DNA of 64,000 bases from Palsa-360 sp963719875 (lineage in GTDB: Bacteria; Acidobacteriota; Terriglobia; Acidiferrales; UBA7541), in NCBI GenBank assembly GCA_963719875.1, contig CAVRDJ010000002.1:248001-312000 (forward strand). Direction: 5' to 3'. Shown here one piece after another: positions 8,873 through 17,618 of this stretch. Every line of letters begins with the position of its first letter. Position 1 is the first letter of the stretch. The notes below the pieces were generated by a model, which was given only the letters and a program-made list of their open reading frames with translations, was not told the origin of the DNA and did not search any database. Both the position numbers and the translations under genes were made by a program.

Positions 8873-9898
8873 TTAATTCTTCTGATTTTTGTCGCCGCCG
8901 CCGTGCATTGATCCACACACGACGCACATTGTCGGCGGCTCCGTGTTATCCACAACGTGATGGATAGGCTTGAGCGTCTTCAAATAGGCGAATATGGCCT
9001 TCAGGTCGTCGTCCGTCATGCCGCCATAATGGGGCCAGGGCATGATCTGATTGATGGCGCGCGCCTTGACGTAACCGGTTCGAATCGCCTGCAAGAACAA
9101 AACTTCGTCGTAGTACGGAATGCCTGACGGATCGGGAGTCAGGTTCGCGCTGGCAACTCTCCCCCAGGGGCCTTCGAATACCTGCCCGCCTGACATATCC
9201 AGACCCGGAATGGGCTCGCCTCGGTTCACCGGCGAGTGGCAGTCTTCACAACGTGCGATGGTAACCAAAAATCTGCCACGCTTGACGGGATCGGAAATAT
9301 CGGGCGTCGCCACGGGATCTGTAACCGGTTCAGGGGCGCTCCGGATGAGATATTTCACGGGGAAAATAATTGCAGTTTTCGGCAGTGGGTTTCGAACGGG
9401 CGGCAGAGAGCGCAGAAACACAATCACAGAAGCCAGATCCTCATCCGGCATGTGCCGGTAGCCTTGATACGGCATCATGGGAAATAACGTGCGGCCGTCA
9501 TGGCCGATCCCTTCGCGAATGGCCCTGGCCAGGGCATCATCGCTCCAAGTCCCGCTTCCAGTCTCGGGATCGGGCGTGAGATTGGGCGCCACGACTTGGC
9601 CCGGCAAGCTTTTCAACATCGACATATCCTCGCCGGCGCCTTCCATGCCGGAAGGGATTGGGGCGTCGTGCTTGGTCCAATCGTGCGGCGAATGGCAATC
9701 GGCGCACAACGCGACGTTTTCCACCAAATATTTCCCGCGCGCCCAGCGCTGCGGAGTTCGTTCGAACACACGGTTGGTAAGCGGGCGGACGCGCGGACCA
9801 ACGATCGGGCGCCATCCGATCGTCGCCGTAATGCCCACGGCAAGCAGGACAACGAGGCACAAAACAACCGCGAGGGATATCTTGATGAACCGATTCAT
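8873..9898 (-). CDS. Di-haem cytochrome c family protein
   Basis: Membrane-anchored electron-transfer protein with two canonical c-type haem sites: CADCH at about residue 69 and CEDCH at about residue 220. Each begins a cytochrome c domain that ends with a methionine-containing loop (MPYQGYRHMPDEDLASVIVFLR and MPWPHYGGMTDDDLKAIFAYLK regions). An N-terminal helix (about 5-27) anchors it to the membrane facing the periplasm. The two halves look like an internal duplication. The C-terminal tail carries CVVCGSMH, which lacks His at the haem-binding position and may bind a metal or nothing. ATG 9898 is preferred over GTG 9904 because GAGG lies 6 bases before it. The redox partner is unknown; alcohol or aldehyde dehydrogenase cytochromes look similar. 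Confidence 0.88.
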   Translation of the reverse strand: MNRFIKISLAVVLCLVVLLAVGITATIGWRPIVGPRVRPLTNRVFERTPQRWARGKYLVENVALCADCHSPHDWTKHDAPIPSGMEGAGEDMSMLKSLPGQVVAPNLTPDPETGSGTWSDDALARAIREGIGHDGRTLFPMMPYQGYRHMPDEDLASVIVFLRSLPPVRNPLPKTAIIFPVKYLIRSAPEPVTDPVATPDISDPVKRGRFLVTIARCEDCHSPVNRGEPIPGLDMSGGQVFEGPWGRVASANLTPDPSGIPYYDEVLFLQAIRTGYVKARAINQIMPWPHYGGMTDDDLKAIFAYLKTLKPIHHVVDNTEPPTMCVVCGSMHGGGDKNQKN

Positions 9899-9925
9899 GA
9901 TCACCTCGGAAAACGTTCGATTATT

Positions 9926-10363
9926 TTATTCGATCTCGGCAATGCGTTGGACGTGACGCCCACCCGCGAACGGCGTGGCCAGCCATAGCTTCACAATTTC
10001 CAGAGCCAGGTCCTCGGGAATCATTCTCTGGCCGAGCGAGAGAACGTTACTGTCATTGTGTTCCCGCGCCAGGCGGGCCGTTTCCAGATTCCAGCAAAGC
10101 GCGCAACGGACGCCGCGCACTTTATTGGCGACAATCGCTTCGCCGTTTCCCGATCCGCCGAGCACAATGCCGCGCTCGTACTCGCCCCGCGCCACCGCTT
10201 CCGCTGTGGGACGGATGAAGAGCGGATAATCAACCGGCTCGGGACTGAACGTGCCGAAATCCCGGACTTCGTGCCCGAGCGCAGTCAAAAGTGCCCTTAT
10301 TTTTTCTTTGTACTCAAATCCAGCGTGGTCGGAACCGATGGCTACTTTCAAGGGCCTCAGCAT
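9926..10363 (-). CDS. rpiB: Ribose-5-phosphate isomerase B
   Basis: Interconverts ribose 5-phosphate and ribulose 5-phosphate in the pentose phosphate pathway. It is 145 residues, normal length. The N-terminal phosphate-site motif GSDHAGF and the DYP tripeptide of the RpiB/LacAB family are present. The active-site loop reads GGSGNGEAIVANK instead of the Cys-containing loop of the E. coli type. In the actinobacterial-type enzymes with this loop, the glutamate serves as catalytic base, so this is the Glu-type form. HNDSNVLSLGQRM completes the signature. The start is ATG 10363; a TTG at 10351 with GAGG just upstream would give the more usual MKVAIGSDH beginning. It lies 27 bases upstream of the cytochrome gene on the same strand. 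Confidence 0.93.
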   Translation of the reverse strand: MLRPLKVAIGSDHAGFEYKEKIRALLTALGHEVRDFGTFSPEPVDYPLFIRPTAEAVARGEYERGIVLGGSGNGEAIVANKVRGVRCALCWNLETARLAREHNDSNVLSLGQRMIPEDLALEIVKLWLATPFAGGRHVQRIAEIE

Positions 10364-10434
10364 AGGGCGCGAGAAATTAGGTTGTCAAGGGCGGAGATGA
10401 CGTTTCGGAAGCCGCAAAATTTTTTTCACTCACC

Positions 10435-11781
10435 TCACTTCACCCGCCCCAACTGGTAATTCAAATTGGCCGATTGGCTTTCGTAGTCGTACTGTGCGCT
10501 GACTTGCTCGACCTGAGCCTCAGTCAAACCTAACTGCGCCTGGCTGAGTTCAATGATCGAACTCAGGCCCAGCCCGTACCGTCCTTTCGCCAGATCGAAG
10601 GCTTGCGTGGTCTCCGCCAAGAGTTGTTCGGTCAGAGTGAGGCGCCGGTAGGCGGAGACGACGTTAAGCCAGGCAGTTCGTACGTCCTGGGCGATGCGAT
10701 TCTGAAGGTCGCGAAGAAACTGCTCCTGCGCGCGCGCGCGCGCTGTTGCTTCGGTGTGCTCGGCGTTGAAGAGGCGTCCGTTGAAAATGGGGACGTTGAC
10801 GTTGAAACCGGCCGCGGCGTAGCGGCTGGGCAAGGGGTCCTGCCGGTAGGGGGCCAGGCCGGTCACCCCGGCGGCCGAGATCGTGGGAAACCAGAGGTCG
10901 CGCTCCGCCGTGGCGTAGCTTTGGGCGGACCGCACGTCCAGCCCCTGGCTGATGATTTCGGGCCGATTCTGCAAGGCTTCCACGATGAGCGGCGCAACAT
11001 CGGACGGAGGAGAACCCGGCGAGGCCGCGTCGACAAGCTGGAATGTCCGCTGATCCGAATAGCCCAGCGCATCGGAAAGCTGCGCGTACGAGGACTGCAA
11101 GTCGTTCTGCGCTTGGACCAGCAGGAGCTGCGCCCTGGCCAAGTCCACGTTTGAAAAGCTCACGTCTAAACCAGACTTGAGGCTGCTCTTGGCTAGGGCG
11201 CTGACTTGATCCACAACCAATTGGCGCGCTTTCACGGTTTCCTCGGCGACTCGAAGAACGGACTGGGCTTTCAGGACGCCAAAGTAAGCCAGGTCGACCC
11301 GCAGCAACACATCGGCGCGCGATTCGACCACCCTCTCTTGTTGGGCCTGTGCGTGGAAGCGCGAACTTTTGGAAAACTCGTGCGTCCGGCCAAAATCCGT
11401 CACCAGTTGGGTCACGGAGATCCCTTCGGCAAACTTGTCGAAGAGGGACGGGCTGTTCAAGAACCCCGCGGCGATCCGGCTATTGTTTTCCGCCTCCGCA
11501 CCTGTGAGAGCCCCGCTTGCCTGCGGATAATAAGCGGATTGAACTTCCTTCACCTGTGCTGCCGCGGCCAATGCCAATTGCGTCGCCGCCTGAATCTGCG
11601 GATGGTTTTGGATGGCAATTTTTTCCGCGTCCTGCAACGTCAGGAGCGCCCCGTTTTGATTCTGTGTTTGGGGAGGAACTGAAGCGGGAGCCTGCGGCGG
11701 CGTCTGCGCCCAGCAAATCGACGCGCTGAAAACAAAACTAGAAATAAAAGTGACGAGCGGCAACCAGCGAGAACCATGCAT
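10435..11781 (-). CDS. TolC-family outer membrane channel (second RND system)
   Basis: Outer-membrane factor of the second RND system, 448 residues. A signal peptide ends around FSASICWAQ. Two OEP domains follow, with the C-terminal equatorial motif LAKGRYGLGLSSIIELSQAQLGLTEAQ (about residues 400-425). It has no lipobox, unlike the channel of the first system. Its ATG overlaps the stop of the RND gene by one base, so translation is coupled. The gene is last in the order RraA-like, adaptor, RND, channel. No clear terminator with a T-tract was seen in the 71 bases before rpiB. Confidence 0.93.
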   Translation of the reverse strand: MHGSRWLPLVTFISSFVFSASICWAQTPPQAPASVPPQTQNQNGALLTLQDAEKIAIQNHPQIQAATQLALAAAAQVKEVQSAYYPQASGALTGAEAENNSRIAAGFLNSPSLFDKFAEGISVTQLVTDFGRTHEFSKSSRFHAQAQQERVVESRADVLLRVDLAYFGVLKAQSVLRVAEETVKARQLVVDQVSALAKSSLKSGLDVSFSNVDLARAQLLLVQAQNDLQSSYAQLSDALGYSDQRTFQLVDAASPGSPPSDVAPLIVEALQNRPEIISQGLDVRSAQSYATAERDLWFPTISAAGVTGLAPYRQDPLPSRYAAAGFNVNVPIFNGRLFNAEHTEATARARAQEQFLRDLQNRIAQDVRTAWLNVVSAYRRLTLTEQLLAETTQAFDLAKGRYGLGLSSIIELSQAQLGLTEAQVEQVSAQYDYESQSANLNYQLGRVK

Positions 11782-14700
11782 TAGCGCGCCTCCTCTAGGG
11801 CCGGGGCGCCAGCCGGTGCTTCGCGATCCCGGTAGATCAACAGGTACGCCGCCGGCACTACAAAGATGGTCAGGAGGATGGACGAGAGCAGGCCGCCGAT
11901 AATGACGAGCGCCAGCGGCGCGTACGCTTCGCTGCCCGTTTCGATCTTGAGCGCCATGGGCAGGAGTCCGACGATGGTGGCCAGCGATGTCATCAAGATC
12001 GGCCGTAAACGGATGCGGCAGGCATGCGCGACTGCTTCGCGCACGCTGTGGCCTTCGCCCCGCAGCACGTTTGCGAAATCCACGATCAAAATGCTGTTGG
12101 ACACGACCATGCCTTGCAGCATCACCACACCCATCAGGGATTGGATGTTCAGCGTCGTGCCGGTCAGAGCAAGCGTGATGAGCACGCCAATCAGTCCGGT
12201 GGGAACCGCGAGAATGATCAGGAAAGGATCCCGAAAGGAGCTAAATTGCGCGACGAGCATCAGGTAAGCAAGTAGGACGGCGAGCAAAAGGCCAAAACCG
12301 AAACTCTTGAAGGAGGATTGCATTGTGACTTCCAGTCCCCGGAGGTTTACACGGATGTTCGGAGGCAGCGTCGTATCTGCAATTATTTTGGTAATCGCCT
12401 GGGCGTCTTTTCCAAGGTCCTCGCCGGATGGCGTCACGTAGACGTCGATGCTTCTCTGCAATTGGTAGTGGTCGACTTCGGTCGGCGAGCGGATCAGTTT
12501 CACGTCCGCAACTTGATCCAGATAGGTCGGCAGTTTCAAACCCAGAGCGCGAAGCGGCATGCTCTTCAAGTCTTGCAGCGATTTCACCTGATTTTCAGGG
12601 TATTGAACGGTAACAAAGTAATTGTTCCCATTCTTGGGATCGACCCAATAGCTCGGCGCGATCATGGCGTTCGAGGTAAGCGAGGTGATCAGGTTGTCGA
12701 TGACTTCCCTCGAGTCCAGGCCAAGTTCGCTAGCGCGCTCGCGGTCGACATTCACTTGCAAGGCCGGATAATCCATATCCTGCGGCACGTAAACGTCAGC
12801 GACACCCCGCACCGCACGGAACTGCCGCGCCAGGTCTTCGGCAATGCGATCATCTTCTTGCAGGTCTGACCCGCTGACTTGCACATCGATGGGCGCGGGC
12901 GCTCCCTGATTCAGGACGGAGTCCACCAGTCCTCCCGATTGAAAAAAGGTCCGCAATTCCGGGAGTTCCCGGGCCACGCGTTGGCGAACGCGGTTCATGT
13001 ACACGAAGCTGCTGCCGCGGTGATCTTCCTTCAGCCCCACCTGAACGAACGCCGTATGCATTCCGGAATTGGGCGTGAAGAGGGAAGAAAGATCAGCCAT
13101 CACGCCAATGTTGGAAACGATGGTATTCAGATCTTGCGGGGGGACAACCTGCCGCACGATGCCCTCCACTTTCTCGACGTAACCCTGTGTGACCTCGATG
13201 CGAGTGCCGGTCGGGGCTTTCACGTTGATCACAAATTGTCCCGCGTCCGTCCGCGGAAAAAATGAAACTCCAATCAGAGGGTAGAGAAGAAAACTGAGGA
13301 CAAAAATAGCGCCAAATGCGTAAAGGGTTTCGCGAGGACGGTCCAGCGCCTTCCGAACCCAGCGCTCGTAGAAATTCAGCAAGAGCTCGAATTTGGAGTT
13401 GAACCAGTGGTGAAATCTTGCCATGCCGGAGATTCCTGCCGCGTTGATCTCTCCATGCGATTCAACTGGTTTTAGGTATCGCGCGCTGTAGAGCGGGACC
13501 ACCGTCACCGCGACGAAATAGGAAGCAAATAGCGCGATCACCACCGCGAGCGCCAATGCCGTAAACAGGTATTTGCTCACTCCGAACAGGAATGTGACCG
13601 GGAAGAACACCACCACGGCAATCAAAGTAATCGCCAGAACCGGAAGAACAACTTCATTCGCGCCGTGCACCGCCGCCGTTCCGGGATTCTCGCCGTGCTC
13701 GATGTGGCGAAAAATATTTTCGAGAACGATGACGGAGTTGTCGATGAGCCGCGAGAAAGCCAGCGCCAGCCCGCTCAAAACCATGCTGTCGATCGAGCGA
13801 TTGCCCGTGTAGAGGACAAAAAATACAATCATGACCGAGAGCGGAATCGAGAGAAGAACCGCGACCGTCGCTCTCACGCTCCCCAGAAAAATCAGCACCA
13901 TGATGGCGGTCAGAACCAATCCGATGCTGCCTTCGCGCATGACCGTGGAGATCGCTTGCTTCACAAAAAGGGATTGGTCAAAGACCACATGCGCTTTCAG
14001 CTGCGAGGGAATATCGCGCAGCGTCTTGATGGCCTCCCTGACGCCGTTGACGACAGCGATCGTATTGGTATCCCCTCCCTGCTTTTGCACCGCCACGTAT
14101 ACGGATTTCTGGCCATCGACGCGGACGATGTTGTACTGCATGGCGGAGCCGTCAGTCGCCTCGCCCACATCGGAAAGAAATACGGATTTCTGTCCTTCGG
14201 TCTTGAGCGGAATATTGTTCAAAGCCTTGGCATCCAAGACTTGCGCGTTGGTGTAAATGTTGTAATCCATCGGTCCGATTCGAACGTCTCCGGCCGGCAA
14301 GATCAGATTCGAAGAGTTTGTCGCTCGCACCACATCCATCGGACTTAACTGGTGCGCCTGCAACTTGAGCGGGTCCACGTACACCATGATCTGCCGGTAC
14401 TTGCCGCCGTACGGCGGCGGCACGGTCGCTCCCGGAACGCCCGCGATCTGGTTTCGAATCTGGTACTGCAGGTAGTCGTGCAATTGAGTCTCGTTGAGTC
14501 CCTCGCCCTCCACGGTCAACAAACAGACAGGCAAGCTGGAGGCGTCAACTTTCATTACCACGGGCGGGAGAGTTCCCTGCGGCAGCCTGCGGAGGTCCGC
14601 CATGGCGAGATTCGAAATCTGCGTCACGTCCGCGTTGGCGTCCGTACCCGGCTGAAAATAAATTTTGATGAGGCTGACCCCGGTCATCGATCGCGATTCC

Positions 14701-14933
14701 ATGTGGTCGATTCCGCTCGCCAGGGTGAAGAAACGTTCGAACGTATCGGTAATGTCCGCTTCGATCTGCTGCGGCGGCATGCCGCTGTAAAACGTGGCCA
14801 CCAGAACGACGGGAATGTTGATGGGAGGAAACATGTCCACGGGCATGCGAGCCACGCTGGTCAGCCCAAGCACACAGATAAATAAACAAACCACAATAAC
14901 CAGATACGGATGTCGGACGGCAAATGAAGGCAT
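11781..14933 (-). CDS. RND-family efflux permease (second system)
   Basis: Inner-membrane RND pump of 1050 residues, a distant paralogue of the one at 2956-6135. It has the same duplicated architecture, with TM1 at MPSFAVRHPYLVIVVCLFIC, DFFP-type loop signature SFFPRTDAGQFVINVKAPTGTR and a TM12 end IFVVPAAYLLIY. The TM4 proton-relay motif reads LIDNSVIVLEN: Asp398 is kept but the second Asp is Asn399. The TM10 Lys of AcrB is also absent (VVSNSILIVDF). An AGGAG site sits 7 bases before the ATG. The gene lies 9 bases downstream of the adaptor and overlaps the channel gene by one base. Substrate is unknown. Confidence 0.95.
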   Translation of the reverse strand: MPSFAVRHPYLVIVVCLFICVLGLTSVARMPVDMFPPINIPVVLVATFYSGMPPQQIEADITDTFERFFTLASGIDHMESRSMTGVSLIKIYFQPGTDANADVTQISNLAMADLRRLPQGTLPPVVMKVDASSLPVCLLTVEGEGLNETQLHDYLQYQIRNQIAGVPGATVPPPYGGKYRQIMVYVDPLKLQAHQLSPMDVVRATNSSNLILPAGDVRIGPMDYNIYTNAQVLDAKALNNIPLKTEGQKSVFLSDVGEATDGSAMQYNIVRVDGQKSVYVAVQKQGGDTNTIAVVNGVREAIKTLRDIPSQLKAHVVFDQSLFVKQAISTVMREGSIGLVLTAIMVLIFLGSVRATVAVLLSIPLSVMIVFFVLYTGNRSIDSMVLSGLALAFSRLIDNSVIVLENIFRHIEHGENPGTAAVHGANEVVLPVLAITLIAVVVFFPVTFLFGVSKYLFTALALAVVIALFASYFVAVTVVPLYSARYLKPVESHGEINAAGISGMARFHHWFNSKFELLLNFYERWVRKALDRPRETLYAFGAIFVLSFLLYPLIGVSFFPRTDAGQFVINVKAPTGTRIEVTQGYVEKVEGIVRQVVPPQDLNTIVSNIGVMADLSSLFTPNSGMHTAFVQVGLKEDHRGSSFVYMNRVRQRVARELPELRTFFQSGGLVDSVLNQGAPAPIDVQVSGSDLQEDDRIAEDLARQFRAVRGVADVYVPQDMDYPALQVNVDRERASELGLDSREVIDNLITSLTSNAMIAPSYWVDPKNGNNYFVTVQYPENQVKSLQDLKSMPLRALGLKLPTYLDQVADVKLIRSPTEVDHYQLQRSIDVYVTPSGEDLGKDAQAITKIIADTTLPPNIRVNLRGLEVTMQSSFKSFGFGLLLAVLLAYLMLVAQFSSFRDPFLIILAVPTGLIGVLITLALTGTTLNIQSLMGVVMLQGMVVSNSILIVDFANVLRGEGHSVREAVAHACRIRLRPILMTSLATIVGLLPMALKIETGSEAYAPLALVIIGGLLSSILLTIFVVPAAYLLIYRDREAPAGAPALEEAR

Positions 14934-14942
14934 CTGAGACTC

Positions 14943-16166
14943 CTATTCCGTTACGGAAGGCACGACCAGCTTCGGGGAAACCACTTCCCCGTTTTTGAAT
15001 TGTCCCTGGGCGCCAAAAATGACGGTTTCGTTTTCTTGGAGGCCGGAAGTAATTTCAATGTCTGACGCAGATTGCAGCCCGAGCGTCACGCTGCGGGTTT
15101 CGATCTTATTGTTACTATCCACCAACAGAACTGTCCCCTTGCCTGCTTCACCTGCCTGGACGGCCTGAATAGGCAACGTCAGAACTTTCGCGACGGAGTG
15201 GAGCGGAATTTTGACGGAGGCGTACATTCCGGAGACCAGTTCGTATTTGGGATTGGGAACGTCCACTTCGGTGTGCATGGTCCGGGTGGTCATGTCGATT
15301 TGATCGGAAAAGCGCACGATCTTTCCTTCAAACGTTCGATTCACTCCCGAAACAGCGACAGCCACGCCTTGACCAATCTGGATATTGGGCACTGCCCTTT
15401 CGGGAACGGGAATCACGAGGCGCAAAAGACTATTTTGCGCGAGGCGGCAAAGGGCCGAATCGCCCTTACTGGTTGAAGCTGTTCCCGCCGGAAGCAACGC
15501 GCCCGTGCGCGCGTAAATTTGCGTGATCACGCCGTCGAACGGCGCCGTCATGCGCGCGTAATCAAACATGGCCTGATCCTTGCCGAGCGCGGCTTTGGCG
15601 GCGACCAAAGCGTCCTCGGCCGCGGCGAGCGCGGCTTTTTGCGCGGAAACGTCCGCGTCGGCTTCCAGGTCTTTGCCCCTGGCGACATCGATTTCCTGCT
15701 GCGCGACCAGCTCCGGGCGCGACTTCTGCACGTCGGCCAGCCGCGTGTAGGTCAGGTGCGCGACGGTGTACGCTGATTGCGCGCGGTTCAAATCTTCGTG
15801 AGCGCGCGTCAGTTCCTGATCGCTGCGGCGGACGGAAGCCTCATCCTGCTGTAACTGTTGTTGGAGTTCCGGGATTTCCAATACGGCGAGGATTTGCCCT
15901 TGCTTTACGTGAGTTCCGTAGTCGACGTAGAGTTTTTGGATGTAGCCGGAGACTTTTGCGTACACGTCGACTTCCTGAAAGGGCTGGAATTCGGAAGCGA
16001 TCTCCAGGCTGTCGGCAATGTTTCCGCGCGCCACTTTCACAACGGCGGCTACGGGAGCATTCGACGCGTCGGCGGCGGCCGCCTTACGTCCCTCGCCACA
16101 TCCGATGAGAGATATGGAAACAATCAGGAATGACAAAAGACTCAAAATTTGATTGATGCGCCTCAC
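14943..16166 (-). CDS. RND adaptor lipoprotein (membrane fusion protein)
   Basis: Periplasmic adaptor anchored by a lipid: the N-terminus VRRINQILSLLSF continues to the lipobox LIGC near residue 23. GTG 16166 was chosen because GGAGG lies 7 bases upstream and gives a standard short signal peptide. ATG 16193, 9 codons upstream and 5 bases after the RraA-like stop, is the alternative. Lipoyl halves (GYIQKLYVDYGTHVKQGQILAVLE and MTAPFDGVITQIYARTGALL) flank a long alpha-helical hairpin with QQDEASVRRSDQEL. Beta-barrel and membrane-proximal domains complete it. It is the second gene of the RND operon; the adaptor of the first system uses a transmembrane helix instead of a lipid. Confidence 0.93.
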   Translation of the reverse strand: MRRINQILSLLSFLIVSISLIGCGEGRKAAAADASNAPVAAVVKVARGNIADSLEIASEFQPFQEVDVYAKVSGYIQKLYVDYGTHVKQGQILAVLEIPELQQQLQQDEASVRRSDQELTRAHEDLNRAQSAYTVAHLTYTRLADVQKSRPELVAQQEIDVARGKDLEADADVSAQKAALAAAEDALVAAKAALGKDQAMFDYARMTAPFDGVITQIYARTGALLPAGTASTSKGDSALCRLAQNSLLRLVIPVPERAVPNIQIGQGVAVAVSGVNRTFEGKIVRFSDQIDMTTRTMHTEVDVPNPKYELVSGMYASVKIPLHSVAKVLTLPIQAVQAGEAGKGTVLLVDSNNKIETRSVTLGLQSASDIEITSGLQENETVIFGAQGQFKNGEVVSPKLVVPSVTE

Positions 16167-16197
16167 TGGAGGACCTCCGCTGTCTTGAATCATTGAT

Positions 16198-16917
16198 TCA
16201 CCCTCTTGGTCTCATTCTCTTCGCGGCAAGAGCAGCCACGCCGGCGCGAAGCTTTTCCAGTGTAAAACCATCGGATTGGCACAATGCGATGATCTCCCGC
16301 TCTTCTTCGATCATTTTCTGCGCTACGCCAGGAATGTTTTGTGCGATCTCGAGCGGGACAGTCTGGACGCCGTGCCGGTCGCCGTGCAGCAGGTCGCCGG
16401 GCCGCACCTGCATCTGGCCAACCTCGACTATCCTTCCGAAATCGAAAATGTGGGCGAAGGCGTGAGAAACCGACACGTTTCCAGCAAACATTTGAAACTT
16501 GAGCGCTCGGGCCGCTTCGATGTTCCGGACCGCGCCATTTGTCACCACGCCATTGCACCCGACCGCCCGCAAGATATTGGCGTGGACGTCGCCGATGAAG
16601 GACCCCAAACCAGGGTGGCGGTCCATGTCTTGCACGACAAGAACTCGCGGAGCCGGAACACTCAATACGTGCTCCAGCCAGTCCAGCCGGTAGTAATAGC
16701 TATCCCCTTCCATGGGCGGATCGGAAGTGCGGACATGGATGGTGGCCGCGTAGCCAACCAAGGGAGGAAAATCCTCAAAAATGCAGCGTACTCTGGAATC
16801 GGCGAAACCTGTATTGCGTAAACGCACGCCAAAGGTTTCGATGGCATTCGCCACGCTGCAAGAATCCAATTGGCGCAATTTCTCCAGCGCGGCAGGCTCT
16901 ATATGATTTGAGGTCAT
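16198..16917 (-). CDS. RraA-like / 4-hydroxy-4-methyl-2-oxoglutarate aldolase family protein
   Basis: Member of the RraA superfamily, which contains metal-dependent aldolases/decarboxylases and the RNase E inhibitor RraA. It has 239 residues. The family core is present at about residues 100-135, with the variant TNGAVRNIEAAR. The Arg of the usual GAVRD is kept, but the following metal-ligand Asp is Asn. The VRPGDLLHGDRHGVQTVP segment near residue 170 is the family's second signature. AGGAGA lies 5-6 bases before the ATG. Its stop is only 5 bases before the alternative adaptor start, so it heads the RND operon. Its role there is not known; an enzymatic role or a metal-independent regulatory role is possible. 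Confidence 0.85.
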   Translation of the reverse strand: MTSNHIEPAALEKLRQLDSCSVANAIETFGVRLRNTGFADSRVRCIFEDFPPLVGYAATIHVRTSDPPMEGDSYYYRLDWLEHVLSVPAPRVLVVQDMDRHPGLGSFIGDVHANILRAVGCNGVVTNGAVRNIEAARALKFQMFAGNVSVSHAFAHIFDFGRIVEVGQMQVRPGDLLHGDRHGVQTVPLEIAQNIPGVAQKMIEEEREIIALCQSDGFTLEKLRAGVAALAAKRMRPRG

Positions 16918-17117
16918 CGGATCTCCTGAACCGAAAATCGTCGCACCGAATCCGCGAGCGCCAGGGCCGAAGTCATGCCGGTCGCCATTTCGCCGGCGCC
17001 GCCGGCTCCCGGGCGGCTTGCTCCGCCGGAGGGAAAATATGGTCCGCTTTCCGGAACAGTTCGGTCCGTACTAAATTTTCATCGGGAATCACCGCAGGGA
17101 TTAAACCCTGTTTGATG

Positions 17118-17462
17118 CTATGAGGAAGGTGGCGCGCGCAGCGGATGGAAGGAAAGAAAAAAATCATTCTGGCCGGAAATTGGGGCTTCCGGCGGATGAG
17201 GAATTTTAGACGCAATCCTCTGCACGGTGATCCTCGATTGCACGAGGCACGGCCTCAGCCCATCGCCGAAGAGACATTTGAACGGAGCGACAAATTTCGA
17301 CGAGTGACCTGCGGACACTTCCAAAACCGCTGCGCTCCCAACCGGCCCGTTTTGAATTAAGATGGGGAGGAAACTCCATTGGACGATGCCGAGAACCAAA
17401 ACACCCGATAACAGGAGGAGGAAAACAACATACCGGCGGGTTGTAAATGGCGTTGGATTCAT
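17118..17462 (-). CDS. Small hypothetical membrane-anchored or secreted protein
   Basis: Unrecognised protein of 114 residues. It begins MNPTPFTTRRYVVFLLLLSGVLVLG, a basic leader followed by one strong hydrophobic helix, so it should be anchored in the membrane or exported. GGGAGG lies 7 bases before the ATG, which supports the start. The rest has no recognisable domain and its last third (SFHPLRAPPSS) looks poorly protein-like, so the reading frame may be damaged downstream. It is divergent from the response-regulator gene, sharing a 156-base intergenic region. It could be a target of that system, but nothing in the sequence proves this. Confidence 0.45.
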   Translation of the reverse strand: MNPTPFTTRRYVVFLLLLSGVLVLGIVQWSFLPILIQNGPVGSAAVLEVSAGHSSKFVAPFKCLFGDGLRPCLVQSRITVQRIASKIPHPPEAPISGQNDFFLSFHPLRAPPSS

Positions 17463-17618
17463 CTGTGGCCTCCCTGAATCTGGCGGAGGCTGTGCTACTG
17501 TATCGAGGCTAGCACCTTGCCAGAAACAGTGTCAAGAATAGAGCCATTCTACCGGTACTCTGAGGGCACTCGGGAAGCGTCTTACAAAATAAATTCACCG
17601 GATCTACGGTAACTCGCG

